The position numbers and the translations under genes are program-made. DNA of 64,000 nt from Dermacentor variabilis (taxonomy: Eukaryota; Arthropoda; Arachnida; Ixodida; Ixodidae): positions 115,350,709 through 115,414,708 of the forward strand of contig NC_134572.1 in assembly GCF_050947875.1 (NCBI RefSeq), read 5' to 3'. This document shows, piece after piece, positions 23,282 through 35,860 of the stretch (the first letter of the stretch is position 1; every line of letters begins with the position of its first letter). Below the pieces are notes generated by a model, which was given only the letters and a program-made list of their open reading frames with translations, made no database searches and was not told the origin of the DNA.

Positions 23282-24303
23282 AGGTTTTCGCGGATCCAGG
23301 GACTCCTAAAAGGATACCGTTGTCGCGAAGCCAGCTTGTTCATATGACGCTGTATTTTCTTTTGTGTTCGTCTAGCCAATCTCAAATCATAATTGGTCTT
23401 CGTGCGTCGACATCTTCGCTCCGCACGACACCGAATTGCTAGAAGTTTCGCTAGTTCGATGTCGAAATTGGTGCGGGAAGAACTCTTCGAAAGCAAATGC
23501 GTTGTTTGTATGGCATCCTTTATCGCGCCCTGTAGGCTATAGGAGGTGCCGTCGCGACAACAGTCTTCCATTATTATTTTGTATTTAGGCCAATCGGTGC
23601 ACTGGAAGGTTCTGGAGGACTTGGAGCTAGTGAAACCTTCGATCTTCAAACAGGTTGGGATATGGTCGCAACCCCGCGTTTCTAAATATGAAAACCAGTG
23701 CACTCTTCTCGAAAGCGAACGTGAAACGAAGGTAAGGTCCAAGCAGCTACTATACGCTGATCCACGCAGATAAGTTGGGCTTCCATCATATGACAGGCAA
23801 AATTCGCGTTCAGAGGCAAAGGACACCAAGGTTCGGCCTCTAAAGTTTACTTTGGAGCTTCCCCATAGGTAATGGTGGGCGTTAAAGTCACCAGTGAGCA
23901 CCCACGGCTGTGGAGTCGATGTCAAAATTCCCCGTAAGCGCTCACAATCTAGACGGGTTGCTGGACATAAATAGGCTCCAAGAATTGTGAACATGAGCTT
24001 TTTCTTCTTCACTGTTAAGCAAACGTATTGATTTGCTTCGTCAGGAGGCACTGGGTGATGTACATAAGTCAAGTCACGGCGTATAAACACAACAACCTTG
24101 CTGCACTCTCCGTGGGTAGAGGAGATAAAACACTCATAGCCGGGCAGTCCGATAGGAGCTGACAGGTTGGGCTCGCAAATCACGATAATGGGGAATTGAT
24201 GCGTAAAGACAAACTGTCTAAAGTCGGACATGCGTGACCTAAGCCCTCTGGCGTTCCACTGAAAGACAGACTCATCCTTGACCTCCTCTTGAAACGGCGG
24301 CAA
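23056..24303 (-). pseudogene. LINE ORF2 5' part: endonuclease and linker (415 codons open)
   Basis: Endonuclease motifs appear in order: FQWNARGLRSRM, a catalytic Glu in VICEPNL, VLTGDFNAHHYLWGS with the Asp/Asn pair, and GCDHIPTCL, where SDH has become CDH. A basic linker follows, leading toward RT. This is the longest open stretch of the element. The Ser-to-Cys change and downstream frame breaks suggest no activity. Confidence 0.85.
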
Positions 24304-24713
24304 TTCTCGGGCCGTTGTTTTACCCTAGAGCCGCAAGCACCGGACTCAAAGTGTCCAGCACGTGCAGTGCGCTCTGTGCCGACGGGGTTTTCATGCTGTT
24401 CAGTAGAATGCGCATGGCGTCCATAAGTGACTTCAGCATCATTATGCTTGGCGATCCTCAGTCGTCGTCGCATCCGCGGTTCGTGAGGTCATTGAGGGCG
24501 GCTCAATTTGATGTGACTCCGATGCAGGTTGTGCTCTTGGAATTGTAGGCCACTCTTCAGGAGGTGCGCGTCTTGCCCCTTTCTTCGTTTTCGCAGTGTC
24601 TGTCTTTGGGGAAGTCTGCGTTGATACGGTGTTGATACGGTGATACGGATAGATGGTGTATATCTTTCAGTAGATGTAACTCTTCGTCATGCTCTTCGGT
24701 GGCGATGTCGTCG

Positions 24714-25661
24714 TCACCTGAGAGTAGCGGCAGCCTCTCTGTGTGTTGAATGGTCCCGTACCATACGTTTGAGCACTGCTCGCTGGTTCCTCACCCGCGG
24801 ACAATCATTGGATGAGGCCTCATGAGTACCATGGCAGTTAGGGCACTTTAACACAGTTGCGCGGCAGGCATCTGCTGAATGAGATTCAACGCACCGTGGG
24901 CACACGAGGTTATTTCTACAGACACCTTTTACGTGTCCCATCTTGCAGCATTTGTAGCATTGCAGGGGCTTCGGTACGTATGAGCGGACTGGATAGTGGA
25001 CGTGGCCAACTTTGACGTGTGAGGGAAGGCTGTCTCCCTCAAACGACAGCTTCAGGCAACGTGTTCTGCCAAATCTTGTGATGTGCGTGATAAGAGTGCC
25101 TTCTGTAGTTGGCTTTATTAATATCGGTAAGTCGTAGGTTTGTATAAAAATATCGACATCATAAATGACGCCGACAGTGCCATTGCAGCCTGTAGGTATC
25201 ATGGATCGCACTTGTACTTTGTCGATCTCAGTTACGTGCCGCAGGTTTTGCAGTGCACTACGGTGTAGAACATCTACTGCAAGGGCACTCTTCCGTGCGT
25301 TTAATCTCACGTCCTTTATCTTGCCTGGCACGATTCCCTCAAGAAACGCAGAAGGGACTTGCCTATTTAGGAGTCGCAGATTGCACACTAGGTCCGCAGA
25401 CATGAAGAGCATAGTGTACGGCCAGCGCTGTGGTTTTGTCTTCACGGTGGAGACACTTGGCTATGATTACCTCCGTAGCAGTCTTCTTTTTGTGGTTCTG
25501 CTCATGACAAGTGTGAAATTGTCGTCCGACCAGTCGACGTTGTCCGAGTACAACTCGGTTGCCTCGCTGCCCGTGTCACTTGACGCATTTCCAAGTTTCC
25601 TGGACGCGACCCCACGTGATGGCTTGGCTCCACGAAGGTCTTCGAGGGCTTCTTCATCCAT
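24714..25661 (-). pseudogene. LINE ORF1 (gag-like, zinc knuckles), frameshifted
   Basis: An N-terminal piece (25467-25661) ends FTLVMSRTTKRRLLRR. After a frameshift near 25450 a 243-codon frame continues. Its C-terminal half has three consecutive knuckles: CYKCCKMGHVKGVC (Cx2Cx4Hx4C), CPRCVESHSADAC and CPNCHGTHEASSNDC. In related LINEs this protein binds the transcript to form the ribonucleoprotein. The frame break inactivates it. Confidence 0.8.
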
Positions 25662-26403
25662 TGCCGCAACAAGGGAGCGGCAGCTCCCAGAGTTTGGAAA
25701 GAAACAAAGCGAGACAAAGGTACAAGCGTTCTATGATAGAAACACTTCGTCGTCGTCTCTGAAACGGTACAGAGGTGCAATCATCTTCTCAGAGGATAAC
25801 TCGCAAAGGCAGACCCCAATATCATTGAATTAATAATATTTTTGCAAGAAATCACCTCGGTGACATGTTGATGTTTTCTTCCGGCGCACGGTTACACGAA
25901 AACCTGCGGTTACGCCACCGTACGTATTTGCACATGAATTATAATCAGCCGCTGTACGCAACTCTGCGGAAACTTCTTTCGTCCTGTCGAGGCTGCAGTG
26001 TTGCGCTCGTGAATCAGTAGACACGTGCTCCACCCAGCAATTGGTGATTCGATGTTTCTGCCTCTTATCGAGACACGGATGCAAATAAATCGCTGTGTTG
26101 TATTTTCTGTCTAATTTCAAGAAGGACTAAATGCAGGCCTAAGAGTTACATGTGTCATGCCCGCTCGTCATACAGGACAAGAGTGAGACCCTTTACTGCA
26201 GAAAGAGGAAACGGACGTGTCGACTGTCGTCAGCGCGAGCTCCTGTAGAGGCCCCGCTGCGTTACAAAGACTGTGCTACAGACTGAGCGTATGACGTCTC
26301 AATGTGTGCGCGCCTGCGACACTTTCAGAGGCCGCGTGCTCACGGAGCTCACACAGACAGCCTCAGACACTTTGTTCTTTTCAGGAGTGGACACATAGGA
26401 GCC

Positions 26404-26556
26404 ATGGAACACCAGGGCAGGCTACACTTTCTACAGCCACTTTGTGTGTTAGTTGCTTTATTTGCCTTTATGTTTATGAAGGCGCTAATCATCATTATTG
26501 TATTATGCCAAGCGTTGGAGTGCACAATAATATCAAACAGACAGAGAGAGAAATGA
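26404..26556 (+). other. Possible short exon: 51-codon hydrophobic frame after an acceptor
   Basis: A pyrimidine tract ending TTCTTTTCAG is followed by GAGCCATGG, a good start context. The frame MEHQGRLHFLQPLCVLVALF continues as a strongly hydrophobic stretch (MKALIIIIVLCQALECT) and stops after 51 codons. It resembles a signal peptide, but no homologue is recognised and the hydrophobicity may be chance in AT-rich DNA. Confidence 0.2.
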
Positions 26557-27106
26557 AGTGGTGGTTATGGAAGAATAGCACGCTATTCTTTTATGGAAGA
26601 ATAGCGTGCCGCTAACAAGCGGTATCGCTCAGGTGAAGATGAAGTTTCTGGTTTACCGAGCATTCCGCACATGATTCGATTGCGGTAAGAAAGACGGTGA
26701 TGATGCTGACAGTAAATGAAAACAGCTACACGAGGCACGTGTAAATTTTTACAAGAATGCTAACGTTCACAAACTAAGACTACAAAGCAGAGTTATAGGG
26801 TTTCGGCCGTCTATGTGTCTGCAGCACGTTGATGCCGTCGTAACTGAGAGCAAAGCGAAAAAAAAAAGCCAAGGTATATATGCAACTTTTGTGCACGCGT
26901 GGTTCATTATTGAGTTTGTAAAGGACCACGATAACTTATTTGAAATGCCGAACCATGGTACTTCGCACTACGCACAGCCTTAATTCCCATGTTTTCCCGA
27001 GCACTAGCCAAAGCAAGAGCTGCAAGTTTCAGTGACGTCCCAGTCACTGGCCACTTCTCTTGGCACTATCTTCACTAAGCAGCAGAAATCGTCAACTCGA
27101 AGCGCC

Positions 27107-27143
27107 TTGCAAGCACTAGACGCCCCACATCTAGTGCTTGCAA
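27107..27143. repeat. Perfect 14-bp inverted repeat, 9-base loop
   Basis: The arms TTGCAAGCACTAGA (27107-27120) and TCTAGTGCTTGCAA (27130-27143) are exactly complementary around CGCCCCACA. Confidence 0.9.
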
Positions 27144-27612
27144 TACTTCAGTCGGAATCATGGCTCGCACGTTGTCACCACTTGTGCCAAAGTGAAAAGT
27201 TCACCGATGTGCCAGTGGAATGCTAGAGGCATCAGGTCTCTCATTTGATCATTACGTCATTACGTTTTAGCGAATTAGCTCCCAAACTAACCTATCAAGT
27301 TTCATTACACTATCTGCCTACGAACCACACTACCTGTCACTACATTATCTGACATTACAGTATCACTACATACTATCTGCCTACGAATCTGTCAACTCTT
27401 CAACGCCCGGTGAACACAGAAAAAGAGGCCTTCATACCTGTTACTTACCTGACATATGCGCTCCAGGCTGTGCAGCTCTGTGAAGAAAACCAAAACGTCA
27501 AGCTCACAAAAAGGCACGGGAATTGATGCAGTTCCTGTCGTCTACAGACCTCAATAACTAACTGTGGTGTCGATGTGCACTCCAGTTGAAGCAATACCCT
27601 CAGTATGCACTC

Positions 27613-27707
<95 letters not shown>

Positions 27708-27754
27708 TTTCTTTCTTTCTTTCGTTCGTTCGTTCGTTCGTTCCTTCCTTCCTT
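27613..27754. repeat. (TTTC)n microsatellite with (GTTC)n/(CTTC)n end
   Basis: More than 100 bases of TTTC units pass into five GTTC units and then CTTC units. Frames read through it are artefacts. Confidence 0.95.
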
Positions 27755-27759
27755 AATCT

Positions 27760-30590
27760 AGTGATACCGACGTATCATATATGCTGCCCTCTTGCAATAG
27801 CTCAAAATTATGATTTAAGCATGGGAGAGAGCATAGCATAGGGTAAGTTTTTGATGCGATGAAAAGTTTCCATTTGTGTGTAGTTCAACAAGCAAATGTC
27901 TAAAACACTGATTACTCTATTTGAGGTTATAACTCACGGAATACTTTATTCTTTACACTTGTACGAATGTGCTCTCTATGCCCAAAAACTAAAGCGAACA
28001 AGTTCTCATTTTTCTTTATGTTAGTTTCGGCTTTACAAAGTTAACCCCCTTCCTTGTGTACGGTAACAAACCACCATACGCGCGTAATTCTCCTTCCTTA
28101 TGTCCTCTTTTCTGTCTGTCATACAGCCTTTCGCAAGAAAAAAAAAGGCAATGACCAGTCGACCGTTGTCGGCAACGGCCGGCTCTTCCTTACTGCTTTT
28201 TCGATAAGTTGTACTTGCCACATTTTTTTAAAAATTATTATTTTCAACCTCTGGTTTCCGCGCATTGGATCTCATTCAAGACTGAAACGGGAATTTCAAC
28301 TTTACTGCTGCATATTTTCGTTATACCAGCTAGCTGTTCGTTGTAAACAATAGTAAAATAACACCTTCCTAGCGCTTGGATGCAGTGTTTGCATTTCCGC
28401 TGAGCATTCGCATTGTTTTAACATAATGTTTTCTAACGCAATTCAACGCCAATTGTTCCCAGCCATTCTGGCTAGGTTCAACGACCGAGTTCGGTCTCAG
28501 TCTGCGCGTCGTGTAACGTATTCATGCTAGCGCGCTCAAATTTTAAAGATAACGAAAAGAAGAAAGAAGGCTTTCCAAATGTTTCCAACACGCTCGCGTG
28601 ACTATCATCACGTAGGGTCATAAACGCAACGATCATGGGAGCTCGTTCGAGTCGACGTCGTCGTGACGCGCTGGCTAGACGCTTTTGTACTCCCCTCTTT
28701 TAGGCGCAAAAACAAGAAAAAAACACAGACAGTCACAATGAACAGATACGAAGGGAAATGAATAAAGAAGGACTGAGGATGTAGTTTCCCACGAAGTCTT
28801 GCCGAACAAACAAGTCATCTACATAGCGCACCAGACACGGAACCGGCGTTCGTCGGCGTGCTTCTCGGCATATCGGCGATATTCGCCGAGAAGGCTACGG
28901 GCACTGTTTGTGCCGGCGCTATCAGAACGCACGCTCCGGGGTCTGTATACATATATATATATATATATATATATGAAAAGAATAAGCAAGGAGCCGTAGA
29001 GTCCCGCCATTACTTCGCCTTCGAGGATTTCGCGGCAGAGCAGAGCTCATGGAACCATGATCGGCCGACACTTCTGCACGTACGCGTTGCCGTGAAGTCT
29101 GCAGGAAGCGAAGCCACAAGCTTTTGTGTGGTCGGGAGACATGATGTGGCGCCGCCATTTCCAAAGTCGTATCTCGTTCGGTAGCTATAAGAACACTTGC
29201 ATTCGCTGACTGCGGACATTATATTTGGCAACTTGATAAGGCCAATCTTTAATCTCGAAATGTCGTAGTACGTATATACGTTGACCACAACGTGTCGCGT
29301 GTTCTCTGCTCGGAACTTATGTGCGGTGTCTCGCGTCAGATTCGAGTGGCCCGAATGCTCTATATATCTCAGTTGTCCGCTGTCACCCGCGAAAATTTTG
29401 ATTCGTGCGTCGAAAGCGAGCAACAATACGCCTAGGCGTAGATATAGCTGTCCTCGCTGGCATTTAATTGCTCGCTATGAAATCAAGTCAGGAGACATTG
29501 TGCAATATTGTTTAGCAGTAACCCGACAAAGTATTTTTTGCAGTTCATCGTCGGCGAGAAATATATGGCTATACTAAATATAGTTTGTACACCATGAAGC
29601 TAAAAATGTTATTTAAGGAATTATCAAATCAAACTGTGAAAAAAGCATTCCTAGGACATGTCAGAACGATACTTAGCTAGGGAAATTAGGCACTAAGAGG
29701 CTTAGAAAGGAGAAGCTTATTGATATGATATAGAAGCGAGAGAGAGAAAGAGAGAGAGCAAACCATTAGGCTGAATTGCCGATGGCGCCCCTAGCTCGGT
29801 CTGTCGGTCCAGGTTTGCTCTGTCATCATATGACATCTAATTGTCAAGATTTCCACAACAACAGAAGACGAAACTTGGCCAGTCTGGTGCTATCCGCAGT
29901 ACAGACATTGACGCGAGCAGGACTCCTCTAACCAAAAAGACACCCGAGAACAAGAGAGATACGCCGACAAAATCTTCTGTAGCTATCTGTTTCCCTCTAA
30001 CGGGCGCAGCTCGAAATTCAGGAATACATTAAGAATTCTCCGGCGTAATATCTGCAACCTTACGATCGTGAATATTTACTCGCCCACACCACGTAATCTT
30101 AAACAATAGCGAACTTGCGTTTATGATTTCATGATGTAAGAGGCTATGACATCTTTAATGAATGGCTGCGGCAAGCCCTCTAATTCTGTCAATGATATGC
30201 ATCCTTTTACGCCGTCTCCTGCATGTGTTGAGTCTGAGCATTAAATGACTGAAAAACTGAAAAGTCGGACATCTCCGTATGTGGGTAACCCGTGAACATG
30301 AAAGACAAGCAATAAAGACGTCGAGAAGACGCACACACGACGAAATGTGACTACCAAATCTTTATTCTCAGATAAAGGAGGAGGATCGCTTGCTGCAGGC
30401 AGACTTAGTCCTGCAAAAGATGCCGGCAATTAGTCCACCCGAGCGCCACTCATCAATTGCGGTAGGGCGTTAAGGCTGTCACCTTCCATCTGGTAACAAA
30501 ACAGCCCCAGGTAACACAAGGAAGAACCGGGGCACAAAGCTTCGCGTCGTTCATTTCACGTCGTCCCACACGGCTCACCATTCATGCTAT
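27760..30590. other. No recognised gene
   Basis: The region contains a 24-base (AT)n tract at 28951-28974 and a 9-bp stem-loop CTTCTCGGC/GCCGAGAAG at 28861-28893. Open frames lack recognisable domains. Confidence 0.4.
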
Positions 30591-30591
30591 A

Positions 30592-30928
30592 GTATGTATG
30601 TATGTATGTATGTATGTATGTATGTATGTATGTATGTATGTATGTATGTATGTATGTATGTATGTATGTATGTATGTATGTATGTATGTATGTATGTATG
30701 TATGTATGTATGTATGTATGTATGTATGTATGTATGTATGTATGTATGTATGTATGTATGTGTGCATGCATGCATGTATGTATGTATGTATGTGTGCATG
30801 CATGCATGTATGTATGCATGCATGTATGTATGTATGTATGTATGTATGTATGTATGTATGTATGTATGTATGTATGTATGTATGTATGTATGTATGTATG
30901 TATGTATGTATGTATGTATGTATGTATG
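30592..30928. repeat. (ATGT)n microsatellite, ~335 bp
   Basis: The long tetranucleotide array has GCAT-containing interruptions at about 30761-30775 and 30791-30825. Read on the minus strand it is a (TACA)n tail directly joined to AATAAAG of the sequence to its right, which suggests it grew from a retroelement tail. Confidence 0.95.
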
Positions 30929-31230
30929 CTTTATTTCCACAAAAACTAAATACAGCTTTGCGGGGGAGCTCTGCATCAGTGAGGAGGTGGAGAGGGGAGT
31001 CCATCTCGCGCTTCAATCCATCTACGAATACGTTCTACCGTCAAATTCAGGACACTCTAACATACATTGGTCGACGTCACCAAGACCTTGACAATGCGCG
31101 TATGCACGACGATCACGTGCTAAGTCCTGTCATGCACCACCAAGCTGGAGTTCACGCTGTCTGTGTTCGGATGCTATAAAGGAGCACGCCTTCAGTTCTG
31201 TGAAGTCCCTTAGTCCCACAAGGCTAATAT
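30929..31230 (-). mobile_element. Probable retroelement 3' end with tetranucleotide tail
   Basis: On the minus strand the segment ends GTGGAAATAAAG followed immediately by (CATA)n, the arrangement seen at other LINE 3' ends here. Upstream residues in one frame, such as LPRKAVFSFCGNK, vaguely resemble a LINE C-terminus. No RT or EN is present, so it would be 5'-truncated; its left-hand limit is uncertain. Confidence 0.4.
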
Positions 31231-32700
31231 AGTGGAGACCACGATGAAGGCAACTGACTTAAGATGACTTGCGTTATGATTATTTTTGCGTCCTGAGGAG
31301 CGCGTTCCTCGTTGACCTGAACCGTAACGCTTTGCGCACAGACAAATGATTCATTGCCTGCTACGCCGCAGATAATCTGAGAAATCGCGAGAAGGACGAG
31401 ACAAACGGGACAAGAAAAGTTATAATTAATTCCATGCTCGTACTTGCATCTAATGTCCGTCGCTGTGTGTTGGCGGTGGATGGTTGCAGCAAGAGGCAGG
31501 TTTAGCCTGGCGATCAAGGCCGGCAATTGCTCTGCCTGAGCGTCTCTAACAATGTCACTGCGATATGTCACCATATGTCCATGAAACCAGTCTCTCTTAT
31601 AGGAGTGCAAGAGGAGGGCGTGAAGCTTCTTAGCGGGCTATAACTGACCCTTCTGGAGGAAAGAACTGTTGCAGGCATACATGCGGAAAGTCTTTTTGTA
31701 GGTTCTCAAGAAGCGAGTTCCTTTTCTCTCAGTGTTTTGGGCACGACCACTGAGAGCACATCGCTGTGTGCTCTTATGGAACCTGATCTCCTCTCGCAGC
31801 AGCGATATGGAGGGTGCACTGACACATTAATTTTGGTTGGAAGTGGCATCCCTGCATGGTCAGTAATAGCATTATTTCAATTCAATCCGTAGAGTTCGTT
31901 AACGTCTGCATTTCAGCGCACATTTCCGCTTTCTACAATAATGAGCTAAGTCGCTTGGGCGTTACTTAGCTAGCCGTTCCGGCGGTGCTCTATTCAATAA
32001 TCGTCCTGTATAACTCACCTACTTGTTACAGCACGAAAATGCGTGACATAAGTAACGCTGCTTCTTTACAGTCGCACACCTCCTGCGTTTCTACACATGA
32101 ATTTTTATCGTCCTCTTGTTTCTGTTACTGCTTTTTTTCTGTTTTTTATTGATGAAACTACTCTTCAATTATCTCGGCAAACGTGATTCAGCTTGTAGGA
32201 CGCTGCATAATAACTCACGGTTGTCATGTCTCAGGAATTTATTAGTCGGTGGGAGATTCTATGCATGTATCACACCACAACGATACTCCGGTTATAGACA
32301 TCATCGTCCATGCGCTTTGGGGTTTTAGTTTTAAGGGCTTAACGATGTTTTATGTTTTAGAACTGGTGACATATTCCGGATAGCCCTTTGTCTTTAGCTC
32401 TTTAATTATATTCCAGCAACGATTACACGGACGCTCGAGACGCATTCGCACCGTTGCCGCTGGCGCCGCCATCTGCGCTGGTGTGACCGTGCCGTTGCGT
32501 CGTTTACGCGCATGCGCGACCCGTGCGAGGAGGATTAGAAGGTATCCATAAAGTCTCTAGATGTGTTTCAAAGTAGCGCCGTTCTCTTTTTCCCGTTGTC
32601 CTCCTCCTCAAATCGTCCCCCTGCAGGGTGTGGCGCTAGCGTCCCCGAAAGATTTGGAACTTCTCAATATGCGTGCAAAAACAAATAGTTTCTAGTTTGT
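31231..32700. other. No recognised gene; CpG cluster near 32430-32530
   Basis: A CpG-dense patch includes the palindrome GCGCATGCGC near 32508, which matches an NRF-1-type site. No exon, TATA or start was linked to it. The rest is AT-rich and unrecognised. Confidence 0.35.
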
Positions 32701-34453
32701 GTATTCAACAAACTTTTCAAAGAAACAGCAAAACTGGCGAAAGGAAACTCACCAGTGATAGCTAGGGACTTTAACGCCACTGATGCAAGCTGGGGATATC
32801 AGGTCCAAGACACCAAAGGCAATAATATCATAGGACAAATCGAGGCCCTAAGCATGACACTATTAACACCCTGCAACCTCAACGAGAAGAGGGAACAGTA
32901 TATCCACGGACACAAGTCCAGACCTAATCATAATCAAAAACTGCCAAAGCGCCAGGTGGTGCGACAACCTCGGAAACCTAGGCAGCGACTACTTCATACA
33001 AAGCACCACAATCCGCGCAGGCCGAATACGCAGACAAATCGGCACGGCTAAAGTAACAAACTGGCGTGCTTGTAGAAACTCACTGAAAGAGCAAGCCACC
33101 AACATAACCAACTTGGCCGAGTGGTGAGAATTAATGCGAAATCCAAAGCAAATTCATGCCGAAACCGTCGCTAGAACAGACAAAACACCCAAAGTAGACT
33201 CGCACCTACTGCACCTGTGGGAAGCAGGACGAAACTCAACTAAAAGCTGAGAAAGACAAAAACGGAATAGCAAACTCAAAGCGAAAATCAGAGAAATCAC
33301 TCAGCAAGCTGAATAATAGGCTAATCAACTCCCTTCAGCCAACTGGGAACGATTCTGCGATTCACTAAATGGAAGCCTAGGAATAGCAAAGACATGGAAT
33401 ATCCTTAGAGCCATGATTGTCCCAATAAAAACAAAACGAGAAGGGCAAAAGTCTTTAGAATGACTATTACATTCAAACGCAGGCACAGGTGATGATCTCC
33501 TTCAGGACATCTATACCAAGTGCTTCGGAGAACAAGCCTCGGCACCCTCTTGCCAAGTTGAATACAATGGACCCCCCACCCAGAAATGAATGAACCTTCC
33601 CTGGCAGCAGATGTAAGAGCGTAAATCTTCAGCACGAAACGAAACACAGCGGAAGGGGCACACCAGACCAGCAATGGCACGATTAGAAACATGGATGACG
33701 AAGCCATAACATCCCTCGTGAACTTTATAAACGAACACTGTGACAAAAGAGCAATGCGAAATCTCCAGCGCATCTCTCTTACACCATGTTTAGGAAAGGT
33801 GTTTGAAATATTAATAAACACGACACTTCAACGACATCTTGAAGAATACAACTTTATGCCAATAAACACCATGTTTTGGCATACGACCAAATCTCTCAAT
33901 ACAAGATATCCTCCTAGTTTTAAAGGGGGAAGCATTAAGCAACGTTCCAAAAGCAGGAGAACACGTTGTTATTGCCATCGACATAAAAGGCGCCTTTGAA
34001 AACGTAAGCCATTAGGGCATACTGGATAGGCTGGCAGAGACCAACTGTGGTCGAAGACCATACCAGTACTTCCAGAGCTTTCTCAGTAAAAGAACAGCAG
34101 TAATCAAAATAAGAGAGGACGAATTCAAAATCTTCCACCCACCTAGCATAGGAAAACCTCAAGGAGCTGTAATTTCGCCCAAACTTTTCAGCATAGCCAA
34201 GATTGGTCTTGCCAAGAAACTCAAAGGAATTCCAGACATCCGGCACTCTTTCTGTGCGGAAGACATAACAATATGGACAGCCAAGGGTAACCTGGCAGAA
34301 AAAGAAGAGAGGCTCCAACGAGCAGCCAACATAATAGAGGAATACACAAGACAAAAAGGACTTCAGTGCTCAAAAACGAACACGAGACTTCGACTTGAGG
34401 TCAAGATCGATGAAAGTATCATTCCATAGAAAACCACCGTTCGAATCTTAGGA

Positions 34454-35230
34454 ATGTGGCTGCAATCCAATCAACGATGCCTTCGCACACTAGACATGAT
34501 TAAGAGAACAACTCAGCAAATTGTTCGCATGATAGTTCAAGTAACAAACGATAGAACAGGAATGAAAGAGCAAGACACGCTCCGTTTAGTAAAAAGCCTG
34601 GTCATAGGCACAATTACGTACTCTCTGCCCTATCACAACATAAATAGGGAGGAAAAAGAAAAAGCCGGCCAAATAATAAGGATGGCACATAAAGCAGATC
34701 GACGATTACCAGGAAATACTTCAAATCAGAAGCTATTAGCGCTTGGTCTCCACAACACATTCGAAGAGTTGGCTGAAGCACAACTGACTACACAAAGGAA
34801 CCACCTGTTAGAAACACAAAGAGGCAGAGAAGTTCTGCACAGGATCGGCCTCGGCGAACAAGTACAGGCACATCAAATAACCAAGGAACTCTCTTGCCTC
34901 ATCAGAAACTTGTACACGGTATCCCTGCTACCAAACAACATTGATCCAACTCTGCATGCTGGGATAAGAAATGCAAGAGCTGAGTACGTAGATAAAATGA
35001 CAAAACACATCAACACTGCCGAGGTTCGCAGACGCCGCACCTTATCAAGCAAACCCAAAGAAAATGGGGGCAGTGGTCACAGACCAAAAAGCAAAAATTA
35101 CATCCTGCGCCTCGATAGCTCGAGCCTCTATAACAGAAGCGGAGGAGGTTGCAATCGCAGTGACAATAAAGGAGGACAAGGAGAGAAAAGCGTCATTGGC
35201 AATAATTACGCACTCACAGACGGCATGTAA
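34454..35230 (+). pseudogene. LINE RT thumb and connection, longest open piece
   Basis: The 258-codon frame contains MIKRTTQQIVRMIVQVTNDR, SLVIGTITYSLPYHNI, LLALGLHNTFEELAEAQL and NNIDPTLHAGIRNARAEYV. These align by eye with the thumb/connection of the element at 3164-3739 (LGLHNTLEELI, MHPIYHEGRRKSRA). RNase H follows only as scraps. Confidence 0.75.
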
Positions 35231-35512
35231 ATATTACTGAAGGGGTGCCAAATTCTGACCAATGCCAATAAAGACCCCCCCCCCTATTGAATACACCCAG
35301 ACTATATTCTAGGCCGCAGGGCACGAGGATATCACTAGGAAGCTATTTGGGGACGAGGCTGCTCGAGGCTTCACAAATCACCGAGCCGCAAGGGACACTG
35401 TAGTAGAGGACCCAACACTCATAGACCCCCCCCCCCCCCTAATAGCGCAACAATTCTAAAATATTACAGGGAGAATAGAATAACGTGTGCACCACATAAG
35501 ACTCTTACAGCG

Positions 35513-35800
35513 ATGGAATCTGCAGCGCTACGGAGACTCCAGGCAAAAACACAAACAAACACACACATGCTAGATGTATTCTACCCTACAGCATCCAGAT
35601 ATATATGGCCGTGGTGTGGGACCTCACCAACTCTGTTCCACATCACGTGGGAGTGTACATTACACAATGAAGAACGTCACAACATGCACAATACAAAAGA
35701 AGGATGGAAGGCACTGCTGTCCAGCCTGGCCCTTGAAGATCAGCTTAGGTTGCTCCAAAAGGCAGAGAGGATGGCAAGCGCCAGCAGGGCCCTGGACTAG
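35513..35800 (+). pseudogene. LINE C-terminal zinc-binding tail
   Basis: The 95-codon frame contains ETAL-type residues (MESAALRRLQAKTQTNTHML), then WPWCGTSPTLFHITWECTLH. This is the CxxC...HxxxxC tail motif of the LINE family. It ends at TAG (35798) and is followed by an ordinary 3' flank. Confidence 0.65.
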
Positions 35801-35860
35801 GGGCCCCGACCATTTGCGATGCCCCTCCTTCACGGCAACACAATATCTACCTGTGTAAAT

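Larger units (their letters stand above)
20470..25700 (-). mobile_element. Nearly full-length LINE with ORF1, EN, RT, RNase H and 3' UTR
   Basis: This is the most complete retrotransposon in the window. On the minus strand the order is ORF1 gag with three zinc knuckles (24714-25661), endonuclease (to 24303), RT, RNase H (21287-21991), a CCHC C-terminal tail (20655-21209) and a 3' UTR whose signature GGGTAGCCAACCGG and GTTAACCTCCCTGCC recurs in five truncated copies elsewhere here. Several frameshifts break both ORFs, but the YADD site and most motifs are intact, so it is younger than the other copies. The ORF1 zinc-knuckle plan and RNase H place it in the I/jockey group. Confidence 0.9.
25840..27610. 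other. No confirmed gene; one weak exon candidate and a hairpin
   Basis: Apart from the possible acceptor and short frame at 26388-26556 and the hairpin at 27107-27143, nothing was recognised. A small palindrome AAGAATAGCACGCTATTCTT lies near 26570, and part of it recurs about 20 bases later. Confidence 0.4.
32700..35860 (+). mobile_element. Decayed LINE (EN-RT-RNaseH), near full ORF2 length
   Basis: The order on the + strand is an endonuclease block (IARDFNATDASWGYQ near 32757), RT fingers (about 33730-33850, RISLTPCLGKVFEIL), palm (VIAIDIKGAFENV near 33970 and PQGAVISPKLF near 34160), a degenerate active site SFCAEDITIW (34240), thumb/connection (34454-35000), RNase H scraps with C homopolymer runs (35272-35285, 35427-35440) and a C-terminal tail (35513-35800). 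There are many stops and frameshifts, and YADD has become CAED. This is one of the oldest copies of the family also at 2.3 and 15-17 kb. Confidence 0.85.

Noticed and set aside
30556..31179. Several overlapping long frames of YIHT or MYVC repeats
   Set aside because: They are translations of the (ATGT)n microsatellite in all frames, not proteins.
31224..31610. 128-codon antisense frame
   Set aside because: Cys-containing but with no recognisable pattern, no start context and no splice sites; insufficient support.
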